Numbered from the stretch's first letter, positions 44,920 through 54,189 are shown. The stretch is 64,000 nucleotides of DNA from Burkholderiales bacterium RIFOXYD12_FULL_59_19 (GCA_001771065.1 MESQ01000080.1:1-64000); one strand, 5' to 3'. A program made the numbers and translations. The notes: generated by a model not told the origin, from the sequence alone.

Positions 44920-46125
44920 ATGACCGAAGCCTTTATTTGTGATGCCATTCGCACCCCCATTGGCCGCTACGGCGGTGCACTGGCGGGTGTGCGCGCTGAC
45001 GACCTGGCCGCCATCCCGCTCAAAGCCCTGATGGAACGCAACCCCCAGGTCAACTGGGCCAGTGTGGACGACATCATTTATGGCTGCGCCAACCAGGCCG
45101 GTGAAGACAACCGCAACGTGGCACGTATGGCCGGCCTGCTGGCTGGCCTGCCCATTGAGGTGCCGGGCACCACGGTGAACCGCTTGTGCGGTTCGTCGCT
45201 GGACTGCGTTGGCATGGCGGCGCGCGCCATCAGGTCGGGCGACACCGAGCTGATGATTGCCGGTGGTGTGGAAAGCATGTCGCGCGCGCCTTTTGTTATG
45301 GGCAAGGCCGAGTCAGCCTACTCGCGCAGCGCCGCCATTTTTGACACCACCATTGGCTGGCGTTTTCCCAACCCGGTCATGAAGAAACTTTTTGATACCC
45401 ATTCGATGCCGCAAACCGCTGACAACGTGGCGGCCGACTTCAACATCTCGCGGGCCGACCAGGATGCGTTTGCCGTGCGCTCGCAGCAGCGCTGGGCTGC
45501 AGCCCACGCTGCTGGCCGCTTTGCCGACGAGCTGATCCCGGTGCGGATTACGCGCAAAAAAGGGGACCCGGTGGTGCTCGACACCGACGAACACCCACGC
45601 CCCGAGACCACGCTGGACATGCTGGCCAAACTCAAGGGCGTCAATGGCCCCGAGTTGTCGGTGACGGCGGGTAATGCCTCTGGGGTCAACGACGGTGCCT
45701 GTGCCCTGTTGATCGCCAGCGCCGCCGCCGCGCAAGCCAACGGCCTGGTCCCTCGCGCGCGCATCGTGGCCATGGCGGCGGCCGGTGTGGCACCGCGCAT
45801 CATGGGTTTTGGCCCGGCCCCGGCGGTGCGCAAGGTGCTGGCCAAGGCCGGCCTGAGACTCGACCAAATGGATGTGATCGAACTCAATGAAGCCTTTGCG
45901 GCACAGAGCCTGGCGGTGCTGCGCGACCTCGGACTCAAGGACGACGAGGCGCGGGTCAACCCCAATGGTGGTGCCATTGCGATGGGGCATCCCCTGGGTA
46001 TGAGTGGTGCGCGGTTGGTCACAACCGCCATGTACGAACTGGCACGGCGTGGCGGGCGTTATGCGCTTTGCACGATGTGTATTGGTGTGGGGCAAGGCAT
46101 TGCCCTGGTGATAGAGAAGGTCTGA
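44920..46125 (+). CDS. paaJ: PaaJ/PcaF-type beta-ketoadipyl-CoA thiolase
   Basis: Thiolase giving acetyl-CoA and succinyl-CoA at the end of the pathway. The 401-residue protein has the active-site Cys in NRLCGSSLDCVG, then NEAFAAQSLAVL, GGAIAMGHPLGMSGARL and the second Cys in CTMCIGVGQG. The start at 44920 (MTEAFICDAIRTPIGRYGG) has AAGGAAG upstream and matches family length. Confidence 0.95.
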   Translation: MTEAFICDAIRTPIGRYGGALAGVRADDLAAIPLKALMERNPQVNWASVDDIIYGCANQAGEDNRNVARMAGLLAGLPIEVPGTTVNRLCGSSLDCVGMAARAIRSGDTELMIAGGVESMSRAPFVMGKAESAYSRSAAIFDTTIGWRFPNPVMKKLFDTHSMPQTADNVAADFNISRADQDAFAVRSQQRWAAAHAAGRFADELIPVRITRKKGDPVVLDTDEHPRPETTLDMLAKLKGVNGPELSVTAGNASGVNDGACALLIASAAAAQANGLVPRARIVAMAAAGVAPRIMGFGPAPAVRKVLAKAGLRLDQMDVIELNEAFAAQSLAVLRDLGLKDDEARVNPNGGAIAMGHPLGMSGARLVTTAMYELARRGGRYALCTMCIGVGQGIALVIEKV

Positions 46126-46152
46126 TTTTTTAACCCCTGTAGGAGACAAAAC

Positions 46153-47298
46153 ATGAAATTTACGATGAAAAAACTGGCGATTGGTACCGCCTTGGCCCTG
46201 GGCACACTGGCGGCTTTTGCCGCAGACACGATCAAGATCGGGTCTGTGCTGTCGGTCACCGGCCCGGCTGCCTTTTTGGGTGACCCCGAGCTCAAGACGC
46301 TGCAGATGTATGTGGAAGAAATCAACAAAAAAGGCGGGGTGATCGGTCGCCAACTGGAGTTGGTGCATTACGACGACGGCAGTGACGCTGGCAAAGCCAA
46401 CGGTTTTGGCAAGCGTCTGATCGACGATGACAAGGTTGACATCATTGTGGGCGGCACCACCACCGGGTCCACCATGTCGATGGCGCCGCTGGTCGAAAAA
46501 GCGGGGGTTCCGTTCATCTCCCTGGCCGGTGCGGTGGTGATCGTCGAACCGGTCAAGAAGTGGGTGTTCAAAACCCCGCACACCGACCGCATGGCCGCTG
46601 AAAAAGTCTTTGAAGACATGAAAAAACGCGGCCTGACCAAGGTCGCCCTGTTCTCCGAGACCAGCGGTTTTGGCCAGTCCGGCAAGAAGGAAACCGAAGG
46701 TGTGGCGGCCAAGTACGGCATCACCCTGGTCGCCAACGAAACCTACGGTCCCAAGGACACCGACATGAGCCCGCAGCTCACCAAGATCCGCAACGTGCCG
46801 GGCGTACAGGCCGTGTTCATTTTTGGTCTGGGTCAGGGCCCGGCCATTGCCACCAAGGGCTACAAGCAGCTTGGCATGACGCTGCCGCTGTACCACGCGC
46901 ATGGCGTGGCGTCTGAAGAGTTCATCAAGCTCGCAGGTCCAGCCGCTGAAGGGGTTCGCTTGCCAGCCGCCGCACTGCTGGTGGCCAACAAACTGGCCGC
47001 CAATGACCCGCAAAAGCCAGTGGCCGAAGGCTACGCCAAGGCTTACAGCGCCAAGTGGAAGTCGGATGTGTCGACCTTTGGCGGCCATGCCTATGACGGT
47101 CTGATGCTGGCGGTGGACGCAATCAAGCGCGCCGGCGGCACCGACAAGGCCAAGGTGCGTGATGCGATTGAAGCCACCAAGGGTTTTGTGGGCACCGGCG
47201 GCATGGTCAACATGTCGGCCACCGACCACATGGGCCTGGACCTGTCGGCCTTCAAGATGCTGGAGATCAAGGGCAGCGACTGGACCCTGGCGCAATAG
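46153..47298 (+). CDS. ABC transporter substrate-binding protein (LivK/amide-binding family)
   Basis: Periplasmic binding protein of 381 residues with a signal peptide (about 1-23, AAFA-ADT) and the type I fold start DTIKIGSVLSVTGPAAFLGDPELKTL. livHMGF, about 12 kb upstream, has no binding protein of its own, so this protein probably delivers substrate to that importer. Being inside the paa cluster, it likely binds phenylacetate or a related acid (inference). AGGAGA precedes the ATG. Confidence 0.9.
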   Translation: MKFTMKKLAIGTALALGTLAAFAADTIKIGSVLSVTGPAAFLGDPELKTLQMYVEEINKKGGVIGRQLELVHYDDGSDAGKANGFGKRLIDDDKVDIIVGGTTTGSTMSMAPLVEKAGVPFISLAGAVVIVEPVKKWVFKTPHTDRMAAEKVFEDMKKRGLTKVALFSETSGFGQSGKKETEGVAAKYGITLVANETYGPKDTDMSPQLTKIRNVPGVQAVFIFGLGQGPAIATKGYKQLGMTLPLYHAHGVASEEFIKLAGPAAEGVRLPAAALLVANKLAANDPQKPVAEGYAKAYSAKWKSDVSTFGGHAYDGLMLAVDAIKRAGGTDKAKVRDAIEATKGFVGTGGMVNMSATDHMGLDLSAFKMLEIKGSDWTLAQ

Positions 47299-47328
47299 GA
47301 GAAGCCGGTTAAACCCCACGGACGCACC

Positions 47329-48114
47329 ATGTACGACACACTTGATATCGAACATTCCGGCCAGGTCGCCACGGTCTGGATGAACCGCCCGGAGGTGTTC
47401 AACGCATTCAACGAGCAGCTGATTGCCGACCTGAGCGATGCCTGTAACCGGCTGGACGCGGATGCCAGTGTGCGCGTGGTGGTGCTGGGCGGACGCGGCC
47501 GGCATTTTTCGGCCGGCGCTGACCTGAACTGGATGCGCCGCGCAGCAGAAGGCAACGAAGCGGACAACCTGGCCGATGCACGCCGCTTTGCCCGCATGCT
47601 GCGCCTGCTGGCCAGCTTGTCCAAGCCGACCATCGCCCGCATTCAGGGTGCAGCCTTGGGCGGCGGCACCGGGCTGGCCGCAGCGTGTGACATGGCGGTG
47701 GCCAGCAGCGACGCGGTTTTTTCCACGTCCGAGGTCAAGTTCGGCATCATTCCGGCGGTGATCAGCCCCTATGTGCTGCGTGCCATCGGGCCGCGCCATG
47801 CGCTGCGTTATTTCCAGAGCGCCGAACGCATCAGCGCCGAGCGCGCGCTAAGTATTGGCCTGGTGAATGAAGTCACGCCGGTGGATGCACTCGATGCCGG
47901 CGTGGCGGCCTTGATCGAGCCTTTGCTAGCGGGTGCACCCAGCGCCCAAAAGGCCGCCAAGGAACTGATCGAAGCCATCAAGGGCCGACCGATTGACGCG
48001 CAAACGCTGGAAGACACCGCCCAGCGCATCGCCCGCCAACGCGCCACCGCAGAGGGCCGCGACGGTGTTGCGGCGTTTCTGGACAAACGGCCACCCGCTT
48101 GGGCTGCGCGTTAA
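47329..48114 (+). CDS. Enoyl-CoA hydratase (LiuC-like, in the position of paaF)
   Basis: Crotonase-family hydratase of 261 residues with [17 protein letters not shown] and [14 protein letters not shown]. These motifs look more like methylglutaconyl-CoA hydratase (LiuC) than the usual PaaF. No other candidate for 2,3-dehydroadipyl-CoA hydration is in the cluster besides PaaG, so it probably does the PaaF job. Both conserved crotonase Glu residues should be checked by alignment. It is followed directly by paaA. Confidence 0.85.
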   Translation: MYDTLDIEHSGQVATVWMNRPEVFNAFNEQLIADLSDACNRLDADASVRVVVLGGRGRHFSAGADLNWMRRAAEGNEADNLADARRFARMLRLLASLSKPTIARIQGAALGGGTGLAAACDMAVASSDAVFSTSEVKFGIIPAVISPYVLRAIGPRHALRYFQSAERISAERALSIGLVNEVTPVDALDAGVAALIEPLLAGAPSAQKAAKELIEAIKGRPIDAQTLEDTAQRIARQRATAEGRDGVAAFLDKRPPAWAAR

Positions 48115-48146
48115 GTTTATTTTTTAACCCACAGGAGTCACAGCTT

Positions 48147-49214
48147 ATGTACACGCAGTCGTTCAATGTGCAAGAGACCCCCGGCCAGAAAAAGGCAGCA
48201 CCTGTTGCCTCGCTGGAAAACCCCGAGGCACAGACGCGTTTTGATGCCCGCATCGATGCCGACGGCAAGATCGAACCCCAAGACTGGATGCCCGAGGCCT
48301 ACCGCAAAACCCTGGTGCGCCAGATCAGCCAGCACGCCCACAGCGAAATTGTGGGCATGTTGCCCGAGGGCAACTGGATCAGCCGCGCCCCCAGCCTGAA
48401 ACGCAAAGCCATTTTGATTGCCAAGGTGCAAGACGAAGGCGGCCATGGCCTGTACCTGTACAGCGCCGCCGAAACCCTGGGCACGGGGCGTGACCAGATG
48501 CTGGCCGACCTGCACAGCGGCAAAGCCAAGTACAGCTCGATCTTCAACTACCCCACGCTGAACTGGGCCGATGTCGGCACCATTGGCTGGCTGGTGGACG
48601 GTGCGGCCATCATGAACCAGATTCCGCTGTGTCGCTGCAGTTATGGCCCCTATGCCCGCGCCATGATCCGCGTCTGCAAGGAGGAATCTTTCCACCAGCG
48701 CCAGGGCTACGAAGCTTTACTGGTCATGATGCAGGGCACGGCCGAACAAAAAGCCATGGTGCAGGACTCGGTGAACCGCTTCTGGTGGAAATGCCTTGCC
48801 ATGTTTGGCCCGCCGGATGCCAACAGCCCGCACAGCGAACAAGCCATGCGCTGGGGCATCAAACGCATCAGCAATGATGATTTGCGTCAAAAATTTATTG
48901 ATGCCACGGTGCCACAAGCCAATGTGTTGGGCGTGACCCTGCCCGACCCCAAGCTCAAGTGGAACGAAGAGCGCCAGCACTATGACCATGGCGAGATCGA
49001 CTGGGACGAGTTCTGGGCCACGGTGAACGGCAACGGCCCGTGCAACCACGAGCGCCTGTCGACCCGCGTCAAAGCCCACAACGATGGCCAATGGGTGCGC
49101 GACGCCGCCCTGGCCCACGCAAACAAACAACTTTGCGGGACAGACCAAGAATTGCGGAGCAATTTTGCTCTGTCCTCAACTGATCGTAAAAACCAACACA
49201 AGGAAGCAGCATGA
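48147..49214 (+). CDS. paaA: PaaA: catalytic subunit of phenylacetyl-CoA 1,2-epoxidase
   Basis: Di-iron oxygenase subunit that epoxidises the ring. The iron ligands lie in [18 protein letters not shown] and KEESFHQRQ (Glu and ExxH pairs). At 355 residues it is longer than usual, because a dispersed palindromic repeat (49133-49189) has entered the 3' end in frame, replacing the normal short tail with about 25 extra residues ([20 protein letters not shown]). The stop overlaps the paaB start (ATGA). Start 48147 follows CAGGAG. Confidence 0.94.
   Translation: MYTQSFNVQETPGQKKAAPVASLENPEAQTRFDARIDADGKIEPQDWMPEAYRKTLVRQISQHAHSEIVGMLPEGNWISRAPSLKRKAILIAKVQDEGGHGLYLYSAAETLGTGRDQMLADLHSGKAKYSSIFNYPTLNWADVGTIGWLVDGAAIMNQIPLCRCSYGPYARAMIRVCKEESFHQRQGYEALLVMMQGTAEQKAMVQDSVNRFWWKCLAMFGPPDANSPHSEQAMRWGIKRISNDDLRQKFIDATVPQANVLGVTLPDPKLKWNEERQHYDHGEIDWDEFWATVNGNGPCNHERLSTRVKAHNDGQWVRDAALAHANKQLCGTDQELRSNFALSSTDRKNQHKEAA
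49133..49189 (+). repeat. Dispersed GGGACAG/CTGTCC palindromic element, copy 2, inside paaA
   Basis: It starts TTGCGGGACAGACC (49133-49146) and ends TCTGTCCTCAACTGATCGTA (from 49169). The inner stem is AATTGC-GGA-GCAATT (about 49150-49164). It lies within the paaA reading frame without disrupting it. Ends match the copies at 37354 and 62024. Confidence 0.85.
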
Positions 49215-49513
49215 GCACCACTACCCCCGCATTAAAAGACTGGCCCCTCTGGGAAGTGTTTGTTCGCAGCAAACAGGGCCTGGAGCACAAGCACTGCGGT
49301 AGCCTGCACGCGTCTGACGCCCAGCACGCGCTGCAAATGGCGCGTGACGTCTACACCCGGCGCCAGGAAGGCGTGAGCATTTGGGTGGTGCCCAGCAAGA
49401 GCATTGCCGCCAGCGCCCCGGAAGACAAGGACGCGCTGTTTGACCCGGCAGCCGACAAAATTTATCGCCATCCCACCTTCTATGACATTCCTGAAGAAGT
49501 GGGGCACATGTAA
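49211..49513 (+). CDS. paaB: PaaB: small subunit of phenylacetyl-CoA epoxidase
   Basis: A 100-residue accessory subunit that bridges PaaA-PaaC heterodimers. The pattern [20 protein letters not shown] and [20 protein letters not shown] is diagnostic. It overlaps paaA by 4 bp, and its TAA stop (49511-49513) shares its last A with the paaC ATG (49513), so translation of A-B-C is coupled. Confidence 0.95.
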   Translation: MSTTTPALKDWPLWEVFVRSKQGLEHKHCGSLHASDAQHALQMARDVYTRRQEGVSIWVVPSKSIAASAPEDKDALFDPAADKIYRHPTFYDIPEEVGHM

Positions 49514-50301
49514 TGGCCGCTTATTTTCAAGACTACCTGCTGCACCTGGCTGACAACACGCTCATTCTGGGCCAGCGCAACGCCGAGTGGTGCGGCCACG
49601 GCCCGGTGCTCGAAGAAGACCTGGCGCTGGCCAACAACAGCCTCGACCTGATCGGCCAGGCGCGCCTGCTGTACCAGCATGTGGCCACGGTGCGCAAGGA
49701 CGGCAAAAGCAGCGAAGACCTGTTGGCTTACTTCCGCGATGTACCCGACTTCAAGAACTACACCCTGCTGGAGTTGCCGCACAGCACCGCGCTGGCGCCC
49801 ACCAGCCGTGGTGACCGGGACTACGCGGTGACGATTGGCCGCAACTTTCTCTACAGCGCCCTGATGGTGCTGGTGTGGGAAGGGCTCAAGGGTTCTGCGG
49901 ATGCGCAATTGGCCGCCATTGCCGCCAAGTCGCTCAAGGAAACCCAGTACCACCTGCGTCACGCCCATGACTGGCTGCTGCGCCTGGGTGACGGCACCGA
50001 CGCGTCCCACGCCAAAATGCAGGCGGCGATCACCCACTTGATGCCTTACACCCAGGAGTTCTTTACGCCCAGCGCCATGGAAACGGCCGTGGTCAAGAGC
50101 GGCCAGGGCGTTGACACCCGGCCCCTGCAAGCCAGCTGGAACGCGATCGTGGACGACGCGCTGGCAGCGGCCACCCTCAAGCGTCCGGCCGCTGGTGGTT
50201 TTGTCACCACGGGCAAAACCGGCGTGCACTCCGAGCACCTGGGTTTTGTGCTGGCTGAAATGCAAAGCCTGGCGCGTGCCCACCCCGAGGCCGTCTGGTA
50301 A
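49513..50301 (+). CDS. paaC: PaaC: structural subunit of phenylacetyl-CoA epoxidase
   Basis: PaaA paralogue of 262 residues that lacks a di-iron site and stabilises the complex. Conserved segments are LLHLADNTLILGQRNAEWCG, ALANNSLDLIGQARLLYQH and SLKETQYHLRHAHDWLLRLG. It lies in the order A-B-C-D-E. Its ATG overlaps the paaB TAA stop by one base. Confidence 0.95.
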   Translation: MAAYFQDYLLHLADNTLILGQRNAEWCGHGPVLEEDLALANNSLDLIGQARLLYQHVATVRKDGKSSEDLLAYFRDVPDFKNYTLLELPHSTALAPTSRGDRDYAVTIGRNFLYSALMVLVWEGLKGSADAQLAAIAAKSLKETQYHLRHAHDWLLRLGDGTDASHAKMQAAITHLMPYTQEFFTPSAMETAVVKSGQGVDTRPLQASWNAIVDDALAAATLKRPAAGGFVTTGKTGVHSEHLGFVLAEMQSLARAHPEAVW

Positions 50302-50306
50302 TTCCC

Positions 50307-50903
50307 ATGCCAAGCCATGCCACGCCGGGCCAGGCACAGTCTGCGTCAGCGGCCTTGCCCGACGGCCCGATTGCGCTGAAAGAACCAAACGACGCGTTCT
50401 ACGCCACTTGGTGTCTGCTGGAGTCGGTCACCGACCCCGAGATTCCGGTGGTGAACCTGCGCGAGATGGGCATCTTGCGCGCGGTGCGGCAAACCGCCAC
50501 GGGTCTGGAGGTGGTGATCACCCCGACCTACAGCGGCTGCCCGGCCATGAGCCAGATGCAGGACGACGTGGTGAATGCCTTGGCCAAAGCCGGTGTCGCG
50601 GCCCGGGTGCTGATACAGATTGCCCCGGCCTGGTCCACTGACTGGATGACGCCTGAAGCGCGCGAGAAGCTCCGCGCCTATGGCATTGCCCCGCCGCACC
50701 CCAGCGGTTGCGGCACGCCGGTCACCCACGTCATCCAATTTGCCGCCAAAAATACAGCGGGAGCTAACGAACTTACCGTGGCCTGCCCGCAGTGCGGCTC
50801 ACACAACACGACTGAAACCTCGCACTTTGGCTCGACTGCCTGCAAGGCGCTGTACCGCTGCCTGAACTGCCTGGAACCCTTTGACTACTTCAAACCCTAT
50901 TAG
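50307..50903 (+). CDS. paaD: PaaD: iron-sulfur assembly-type protein for the epoxidase
   Basis: A 198-residue protein with an N-terminal DUF59 domain (VTDPEIPVVNLREMGILRAV) and a Cys-rich C-terminal zinc or Fe-S motif (CPQCGSHNTTETSHFGSTAC, then KALYRCLNC). It is probably needed for maturation of the epoxidase complex. The start at 50307 follows paaC by 5 bp; the first 25 residues are variable. Confidence 0.93.
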   Translation: MPSHATPGQAQSASAALPDGPIALKEPNDAFYATWCLLESVTDPEIPVVNLREMGILRAVRQTATGLEVVITPTYSGCPAMSQMQDDVVNALAKAGVAARVLIQIAPAWSTDWMTPEAREKLRAYGIAPPHPSGCGTPVTHVIQFAAKNTAGANELTVACPQCGSHNTTETSHFGSTACKALYRCLNCLEPFDYFKPY

Positions 50904-50909
50904 GCCAAC

Positions 50910-52013
50910 ATGTCTACATCCCCCCGTTTTCACGACCTGCGCGTCGCGCGTGTCAGCCCCGAGGCGGCTGGCTCGGTGGCCGTTGCCCTGAGCGTGCCCA
51001 ATGACCTGCTTGACAGCTTTGACTTCCAGCCCGGCCAATACCTGACCCTGCGCAGCAAGATCGACGGCGCCGATGTGCGCCGCAGCTACTCGATCTGCTG
51101 CACCCACAGCCACCTGCAAAAAAATCACGAACTGGTGGTGGGGATTCGCCCGATGGAGGGTGGCGTGTTCTCCAACTGGGCTGCGACCCAGCTCAAGGCC
51201 GGTGACACGCTGGCGGTGATGCCGCCCGACGGTCGTTTTGTCTCAAAACGCCCGCGCGCCCTGCACCGCGTCGGTTTTGCAGCCGGCTCGGGCATCACGC
51301 CGATTTTGTCGATCATGGCCAGCACGCTGGAAGACCAGTTGGATGCCAAGTTCACCCTGGTCTACGGCAACCGCAGCATGGCCAGCGTGATGTTCAACGA
51401 GGCCCTGCAAGACCTGAAAGACCGCTTTGCCGGCCGTCTGACCCTGATCCACATCCTGTCGCGCCAGGCGCAAGAAGCCGACCTGCTGCAAGGCCGCATC
51501 GATGGGGACAAAGTGCGCGCACTCATCGCCGCCCTGTTGCCCGTGGGCAGCATGGACGAGGTGTTCATCTGCGGCCCCGAGGCCATGATCAACGTCACCG
51601 AAAAAGCGCTGCTTGACGCTGGTGTACCCGCCAAACAGGTGCACACCGAGCGCTTCACCTCACCCACGCTCGAAGCCTTGACCCCGGCCGCGCGCCAGGC
51701 CGCCGTGGCCAACCTGAAACTGCCCGCCGGTGGCCAGGTGGCCCTGACCGTGGTGCTGGATGGCAAGTCACACGCGTTACACATGAACCCGGACGACCAT
51801 GTGCTCGACGTCGCCATGGCCGCCGGGCTGGACCTGCCGTTTTCCTGCAAGGGCGGTGTCTGCGCCACCTGCCGCTGCAAGGTCATCACCGGCAGTGTGG
51901 TCATGGACAAAAACTACGGCCTGGAGCCCTGGGAGACCGACAACGGCTTTGTGCTGAGCTGCCAGTCGCGCCCGACCAGTGAAGCGGTCACTGTGAGTTT
52001 TGACGAGCGTTGA
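50910..52013 (+). CDS. paaE: PaaE: NADPH reductase of phenylacetyl-CoA epoxidase
   Basis: Flavin/2Fe-2S reductase that feeds electrons to PaaA. The 367-residue protein has the FAD site RRSYSICC, the NAD(P) site GFAAGSGITPILSIM and the ferredoxin domain with Cys313, Cys318, Cys321 (CKGGVCATC) and Cys351. Domain order FAD-NAD-Fe2S is that of PaaE. It is 6 bp from paaD. Confidence 0.95.
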   Translation: MSTSPRFHDLRVARVSPEAAGSVAVALSVPNDLLDSFDFQPGQYLTLRSKIDGADVRRSYSICCTHSHLQKNHELVVGIRPMEGGVFSNWAATQLKAGDTLAVMPPDGRFVSKRPRALHRVGFAAGSGITPILSIMASTLEDQLDAKFTLVYGNRSMASVMFNEALQDLKDRFAGRLTLIHILSRQAQEADLLQGRIDGDKVRALIAALLPVGSMDEVFICGPEAMINVTEKALLDAGVPAKQVHTERFTSPTLEALTPAARQAAVANLKLPAGGQVALTVVLDGKSHALHMNPDDHVLDVAMAAGLDLPFSCKGGVCATCRCKVITGSVVMDKNYGLEPWETDNGFVLSCQSRPTSEAVTVSFDER

Positions 52014-52037
52014 CCCCAGCAAGCCTTTGGACCTGCC

Positions 52038-52679
52038 ATGCCTTGTTACGCGATTGAAGGGGTGATCCCCGTGATAGACCCCAGCGCCTACGTGCATCCC
52101 ACGGCGGTGTTGATTGGTGATGTGCACATCGGCCCCAACTGTTACGTGGGCCCCAACGCCAGCCTGCGCGGGGATTTTGGCCGCATCGTGCTGGCAGCGG
52201 GCGCCAATGTGCAAGACAACTGCGTCATGCACGGCTTTCCGCAGCAGGACACGGTGGTCGAGGAAAACGGCCACATCGGCCACGGTGCGGTGTTGCACAG
52301 CTGTGTGGTGCGCCGCAATGCCCTGGTCGGCATGAATGCGGTGGTCATGGACGAAGCCGTGGTGGGAGAGGCGGCCGTGGTGGCCGCCTGTGCCTTTGTG
52401 CCCGCCGGTATGCAAGTGGCGCCCGCCACCCTGGTGGCGGGAATACCGGCCAAACTGGTACGCGCCCTGCGTGACGACGAAATTGCCTGGAAACTGGCGG
52501 GTACACAAACCTACCAGGACCTGACCCGGCGCTGCCTGGCCAGCCTGACAGAGGTGCAGCCCCTGCCAGCCGCCGAGCCCGACCGCCCCCGGGTGCGCGC
52601 GCCGGACGTCAAGTCCCTGATTGCATCCAAGCGCGGTCAGGCCACCACCACCAAGGTTTTTACCGATCCGCAGCCGTGA
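52038..52679 (+). CDS. paaY: PaaY: hexapeptide-repeat thioesterase of the phenylacetate cluster
   Basis: Left-handed beta-helix protein (213 residues), a thioesterase/carbonic anhydrase-like fold with hexapeptide repeats [20 protein letters not shown] and [20 protein letters not shown]. His residues for metal binding lie in CVMHG and GHIGHGAV. Homologues relieve toxic ring-opened intermediates (PaaY family). It is the last gene of the paa set; the next 190 bp have no gene. Confidence 0.9.
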   Translation: MPCYAIEGVIPVIDPSAYVHPTAVLIGDVHIGPNCYVGPNASLRGDFGRIVLAAGANVQDNCVMHGFPQQDTVVEENGHIGHGAVLHSCVVRRNALVGMNAVVMDEAVVGEAAVVAACAFVPAGMQVAPATLVAGIPAKLVRALRDDEIAWKLAGTQTYQDLTRRCLASLTEVQPLPAAEPDRPRVRAPDVKSLIASKRGQATTTKVFTDPQP

Positions 52680-52847
52680 GCTAGCCGGGCAGCCCATCAT
52701 TTAGCATTGCGTTGCCGCAATCAAAGCCCGCAAGCAGATGCGCGACCCCAAGTGTATTGACGACCGGCAGCTATACGGCAGTCCAGTTTTAACCATCGCA
52801 GCCAACCTCAGGGGTTCCCCTGCATCAAGATCGCCCCCACGTCAAAA

Positions 52848-52863
52848 GTAACACATGTGTTAC
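52848..52863. promoter_or_regulatory. 16-bp perfect palindrome, probable toxin-antitoxin operator
   Basis: GTAACACATGTGTTAC reads the same on both strands and lies 8 bp before the toxin ATG at 52872. Type II toxin-antitoxin loci usually have such an operator bound by the antitoxin. No other copy was noticed in the window. Confidence 0.75.
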
Positions 52864-52871
52864 CATAACGC

Positions 52872-53227
52872 ATGACAATCAAAGTCGAAGAGTACATCCG
52901 TGAGGACGCATCCAACCGTACAAGCAATGGTTTGACAGCCTGTCAGCGCAGGCTGCAGCCAAGGTGACCGTTGCCAAACTTCGAATGACTTTGGGCAATA
53001 CGTCCAGTATCAAGTGGTTTGACGGCATGGGTGAATATGTCATTGACTGGGGACCAGGCTACCGGATTTACCTCGCCAAAGATGGCGACACGCTCATCGT
53101 CCTGTTCGGCGGTGGAACCAAACGCGGCCAGCGGCGTGACATCGACAAAGCCAAGGCATTGTTGGTTGAGTACAAGGCTCGCAAAAAGGCGATAACTGCC
53201 AAATCAGGCAACAAGCACAAGGGGTAA
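52872..53227 (+). pseudogene. RelE/ParE-family toxin, broken by a one-base deletion
   Basis: The reading from ATG 52872 gives MTIKVEEYIREDASN, the normal family start, then breaks off. Between AAC (52914) and TAC (52919) only CG is present where a full codon is needed. In the other frame the sequence continues YKQWFDSLSAQAAAKVTVAK and runs to 53227. Restored, the protein would be about 118 residues, standard for this family. A shorter 87-residue product from ATG 52964 would lack the first 31 residues. The antitoxin follows at once. Confidence 0.8.
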
Positions 53228-53231
53228 CAGA

Positions 53232-53552
53232 ATGGCATTGACCAGAAATTTCAAAGAAACCGTCATCCAGCGTGTGCAGAGCGACGCGTCATTTGCGCAG
53301 GCGCTGCTTGATGAGGCTGCGACACTATTTCTCAATGGTGAGCCGGAAACAGCCCGACTGATTTTGCGTGACTTGGTGAACGCCACTATCGGTTTCGAGC
53401 AACTCGCAACTCTGACCGCCAAGCCGAGCAAGAGTTTGCATCGGATGTTGTCGCCCACTGGCAATCCCAATATGGACAACCTGGCGGCCATTTTTCGAGC
53501 AGTGCGCGAACAGCTGCAGGTCAGCCTGTCTGCGCACTCGGTCGCGGCCTAA
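53232..53552 (+). CDS. Antitoxin of a RelE-type module (HTH family)
   Basis: A 106-residue protein with a Cro/C1-like helix-turn-helix part at about 60-95 (FEQLATLTAKPSKSLHRMLS, then PTGNPNMDNLAAIFRAVRE). It follows the toxin by 4 bp, the toxin-first order of HigBA-like loci. The frame is intact, with no stop or frameshift. The upstream palindrome is the likely autoregulatory site. Confidence 0.85.
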   Translation: MALTRNFKETVIQRVQSDASFAQALLDEAATLFLNGEPETARLILRDLVNATIGFEQLATLTAKPSKSLHRMLSPTGNPNMDNLAAIFRAVREQLQVSLSAHSVAA

Positions 53553-53565
53553 AGCTGCTGGCCAA

Positions 53566-54189
53566 TCAAATCTCGGTCTGCTCGGCCATTTCCAAAGCGT
53601 CATCGACCTCGATACCCAGGTAGCGCACGGTGCTCTCCAATTTGGTGTGGCCAAGCAGCAGTTGCACGGCACGCAAGTTTTTTGTGCGCCGGTAGATCAA
53701 GGATGCCTTGGTTCTGCGCATCGAATGGGTTCCATATTCCGACGGATTCAACCCAATCTCTGTCACCCACGAATCCACAATGCGGGCGTATTGGCGGGTT
53801 CCGATATGGGGTGACTCATGAATGCGACTGGGGAACAAGTAGTCGTCCTGGCCAAGTTTGGCCTCCTTGATCCATTCACTGACAGCATCACGGGTTGGCT
53901 GCGTTATCTCGAACTGAACAGGCCGCGAGGTTTTTTGCTGCATCACGGTGGTACGCGGCGCACCATGTTCGCCATGGCAGATGTCGCGCACCCGCATCTT
54001 GACCAAATCGCAAGCCCGTAGTTTGCTGTCGAGTCCCAAGTCGAACATGGCGAGCTCACGAACCCGATGTTGAAGTTGAAGACGGACACGGATAGCCCAG
54101 ATCTCTTTCAATTTGAACAGCGATTTTTGACCGACGATCACACCCTTGTTCCAAGGTGCGTGCTGAACGTACTCAGATGAGTTTTCCAT
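53566..54189 (-). CDS. Tyrosine recombinase (catalytic domain only)
   Basis: A 207-residue integrase. All catalytic residues are visible: Arg58 (SKLRACDL), Lys86 (QQKTSRP), His155 and Arg158 (HSMRRTKA), His181 (LLGHTKLES) and Tyr190 (STVRYLGIE). The N-terminal SAM-like core-binding domain is absent, as in a known group of short phage-integrase-family proteins. It ends 14 bp after the convergent antitoxin gene. It could move a small element that includes the toxin-antitoxin pair; no attachment sites were found. Confidence 0.9.
   Translation of the reverse strand: MENSSEYVQHAPWNKGVIVGQKSLFKLKEIWAIRVRLQLQHRVRELAMFDLGLDSKLRACDLVKMRVRDICHGEHGAPRTTVMQQKTSRPVQFEITQPTRDAVSEWIKEAKLGQDDYLFPSRIHESPHIGTRQYARIVDSWVTEIGLNPSEYGTHSMRRTKASLIYRRTKNLRAVQLLLGHTKLESTVRYLGIEVDDALEMAEQTEI

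Noticed and set aside
45313-47799. An 828-codon open frame on the minus strand
   Set aside because: Antisense shadow of paaJ, the livK-like gene and the hydratase; composition is non-protein-like.
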